This document shows, piece after piece, positions 13,145-14,638 of a stretch of DNA of 14,638 nucleotides (positions within the stretch are counted from its first letter, which is position 1; every line of letters starts with the position of its first letter). The translations under genes were made by a program, and so were the position numbers. Where the stretch lies: the NCBI GenBank assembly GCA_934667295.1, contig CAKULR010000021.1, forward strand, positions 1 to 14,638, written 5' to 3'. The notes beneath the pieces were generated by a model. It did no database searches. It was not told the origin of the DNA and saw only the letters and a list, made by a program, of their open reading frames with translations. Source of the DNA: an uncultured Kiritimatiellota bacterium. GTDB lineage: Bacteria > Verrucomicrobiota > Kiritimatiellia > RFP12 > UBA1067.

Positions 13145-13645
13145 CTACGCATGGATCCGCGCGTTGGCCGCTTCGACCTTCTCCGCGAGCGTCGCCTTGT
13201 GGGCGCGGAACTTCTCGCGGAGGGCCGGGTCGGCCGTGCCGAGGATCTGGACGGCGAGGAGCGCCGCGTTCACGGGGCCCGCGCTACCACAGGCCACCGT
13301 CGCCACGGGCACGCCCGAGGGCATCTGCACCGTCGCATAGAGCGCATCGAGTCCGTTGAGGGCACCGCCCGCCACGGGGATGCCGATCACGGGCAGGACG
13401 GTGCCCGCCGCCAGCACGCCCCCGAGGGGCGCCGCGCCGCCGGCGGCGGCGATCACGACCTTGAGTCCGCGCCCTTCCGCCGTCCGCGCATAGTCAAGTG
13501 CTCGTTCCGGCGTGCGGTGCGCGCTGATGACGCGCGTTTCGTAGGGGACGCCAAAGTTGTCCAGCGTGTCGCACGCCTTCTTCACGAGGGGCCAGTCGCT
13601 GTCGCTGCCCATCACAATGCCCACGAGGGGCTTTTCGCTATCCAT
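13145..13645 (-). CDS. purE: N5-carboxyaminoimidazole ribonucleotide mutase (PurE class I), altered active-site motif
   Basis: Moves the carboxyl group from N5-CAIR to C4, giving CAIR in purine synthesis. The 166 residues match PurE length. GIVMGSDSDWP (9-19) is the phosphate/substrate loop and SAHRTP holds the catalytic histidine. The next motif, nearly always GGAAHLPG in class I enzymes, reads GGAAPLGG, so the second conserved histidine and the proline after it are changed. The usual SAALSG region appears as VAGGALNGLDALYATVQMP. The start is taken at the ATG at 13645, with AGGAAAGG 7 nt before it; the in-frame TTG at 13651 lies only 1 nt from that site. The ribosome site overlaps the stop codon of the Mrp gene (TAGGAAAGG), so the two genes are tightly linked. 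No purK is present in the window. Confidence 0.93.
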   Translation of the reverse strand: MDSEKPLVGIVMGSDSDWPLVKKACDTLDNFGVPYETRVISAHRTPERALDYARTAEGRGLKVVIAAAGGAAPLGGVLAAGTVLPVIGIPVAGGALNGLDALYATVQMPSGVPVATVACGSAGPVNAALLAVQILGTADPALREKFRAHKATLAEKVEAANARIHA

Positions 13646-13658
13646 GATCAATCCTTTC

Positions 13659-14504
13659 CTAAAAGCGTTGTCCAGCAGGGGCGAGGAGGGCGTCGACGAG
13701 CGGGGCGAGGTCGGGGCAGACGAGCGATTCGACGGCGCCCTGGTCGACGGCGGCGGCGAACGCGGGGTTGATCGGCAGACGGCACGCGACTGGGATGTGG
13801 TGCCGGGCGGCGAGTTCGTCCACGCGGCTCGGGCCGAAGATCTCCAGCATCTTCCCGCAGTCGGGACAGGTGAAGTAACTCATGTTCTCGACGAGGCCGA
13901 GTACCTTCTTCTCCAGCATCTCCGCCATCCGCACGCTCTTCTCCACGATCATGCCGACAAGCTCCTGCGGCGAGGCGACGACGACGATGCCGTCCACGGG
14001 CAGGCTCTGGAAGACCGTGAGCGGCACGTCGCCCGTCCCCGGCGGCATGTCGACGAACATCACGTCCACGTCGCCCCAGAAGACATCCGTCCAGAACTGC
14101 TTCACCACGCCCGCGATCACCGGACCGCGCCACACGACGGGATCGCCCGGGTTCTCCACGAGCAGGTTCAGGGACATGACGCGCACGCCGCCCTTCGAGA
14201 CGCACGGCTCGATGCCGTTCGGTCCGTTGACCGTACCGCCCGAGATGCCGAACGCGCGGGGAATCGACGGTCCCGTGATGTCCGCGTCCAGTACGGCGGT
14301 CCTCAGTCCGCGCTTCGCCGCCGCCGCCGCGAGCAGACACGTCACGAGGCTCTTGCCCACGCCGCCCTTTCCGCTCGCCACGGCAATCACCTTCCCAACG
14401 CGCGATCCCTGGTTGAGCTTCGCCCGGAAGTCCGGCTTGCCGCCCTTCCGCTCCGAACACGCGCTTGAACAGCTTCCGCACTCGTGTGAACAGTTCTCCG
14501 CCAT
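13659..14504 (-). CDS. Mrp/NBP35-type P-loop ATPase, iron-sulfur carrier
   Basis: A 281-residue cytoplasmic ATPase of the Mrp/ApbC/NBP35 family, thought to hold and transfer Fe-S clusters to target proteins. The deviant Walker A is SGKGGVGKS (44-52), followed by LDADITGPS (72-80), the Walker B-like FVDMPPGTGD (150-159) and the bridging CPDC motif (213-216), whose two cysteines bind a shared 4Fe-4S cluster at the dimer interface. Upstream of the ATPase is a short cysteine-rich N-terminus with C5, C9, C12 and C16, similar in idea to the N-terminal cluster of eukaryotic Nbp35 but with different spacing; the DUF59 domain seen in many bacterial Mrp proteins is absent. The ATG is preceded by a GGAAGGAAGGA run. 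It heads the operon with purE and the MBL-fold gene. Confidence 0.93.
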   Translation of the reverse strand: MAENCSHECGSCSSACSERKGGKPDFRAKLNQGSRVGKVIAVASGKGGVGKSLVTCLLAAAAAKRGLRTAVLDADITGPSIPRAFGISGGTVNGPNGIEPCVSKGGVRVMSLNLLVENPGDPVVWRGPVIAGVVKQFWTDVFWGDVDVMFVDMPPGTGDVPLTVFQSLPVDGIVVVASPQELVGMIVEKSVRMAEMLEKKVLGLVENMSYFTCPDCGKMLEIFGPSRVDELAARHHIPVACRLPINPAFAAAVDQGAVESLVCPDLAPLVDALLAPAGQRF

Positions 14505-14579
14505 GTTAACTCATCCTTCCTTCCATTTTCCAAACGAAGCCTTCAGTTGAACGCAGATGCCATGCATACGCAGAAGAGC

Positions 14580-14638
14580 GCAACAACCGATGTGGCTACG
14601 ACGGCCCCTGCGGGGCCTACGCCACAATCGGATGTTGC
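14580..14638. repeat. 59-nt imperfect palindrome at the right edge
   Basis: The arms fold as GCAACA/TGTTGC, CCGAT/ATCGG, GTGGC/GCCAC and GGCCCC/GGGGCC around a TGC loop, with an A-A mismatch, one bulged A and a small internal loop. It ends exactly at the window edge, so the outer stem may continue. It lies 75 nt upstream of the Mrp start. It does not match R1 or R2. Confidence 0.6.

Overview
The window is GC-rich (roughly two thirds G+C by eye) and tightly packed, with nine complete or nearly complete genes plus one gene cut by the left edge. All but one lie on the minus strand. The Tat-exported Gfo/Idh oxidoreductase, a secreted CE7-type esterase joined to a TIM-barrel hydrolase-like region, a two-iron superoxide reductase, clear Shine-Dalgarno sites and many GC-rich intergenic hairpins together suggest an anaerobic glycan-degrading member of the Planctomycetes-Verrucomicrobia-Chlamydiae group, perhaps a gut or sediment Kiritimatiellota/Verrucomicrobiota. 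That is an inference: the window holds no rRNA or other phylogenetic marker.

Left block (read right to left, 9943 to 730). A run of five minus-strand genes looks like one operon: a Tat-signal Gfo/Idh/MocA oxidoreductase, a secreted SNase-like OB-fold protein that lacks the usual nuclease residues, a 1045-residue secreted esterase/hydrolase-like fusion, a CPA2 cation:proton antiporter with an RCK_C tail, and uvrB. Junctions are 62, 11, -4 (a GTGA overlap) and 7 nt. After uvrB comes a 288-nt spacer with repeat hairpins and a TTGACA promoter driving a DUF1573 secreted protein that runs off the left edge.

Middle block (9944-11955). About 2 kb contains no convincing gene. It is a mosaic of four interspersed repeat families: R1, a 39-bp GTACCC repeat; R2, a GGTCGC hairpin; R3, a CACGAAG/CACGGAG unit; and R4, a 45-bp arm with a GAA-loop hairpin. 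Copies occur in both orientations, and R1 and R2 are also found downstream of uvrB. Embedded in the mosaic are an AT-rich island bounded by a 29-bp inverted repeat and a candidate minus-strand small RNA with a UUCG tetraloop hairpin and a U-tract terminator. Several repeat hairpins differ between copies by paired changes that keep the stem intact, so the folded form appears to matter.

Right block (11956-14638). A lone plus-strand two-iron superoxide reductase gene (desulfoferrodoxin type) converges on a minus-strand operon of an Mrp/NBP35-type Fe-S ATPase, purE (N5-CAIR mutase, with a changed conserved active-site motif) and a YycJ/WalJ-type metallo-beta-lactamase-fold hydrolase. The window ends in a 59-nt imperfect palindrome upstream of the Mrp gene.

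I found no phage, transposase, CRISPR or defence genes. The most unusual material is the structured repeat mosaic with its candidate sRNA, the esterase/hydrolase-like fusion, the SNase-like protein without catalytic residues and the altered PurE.
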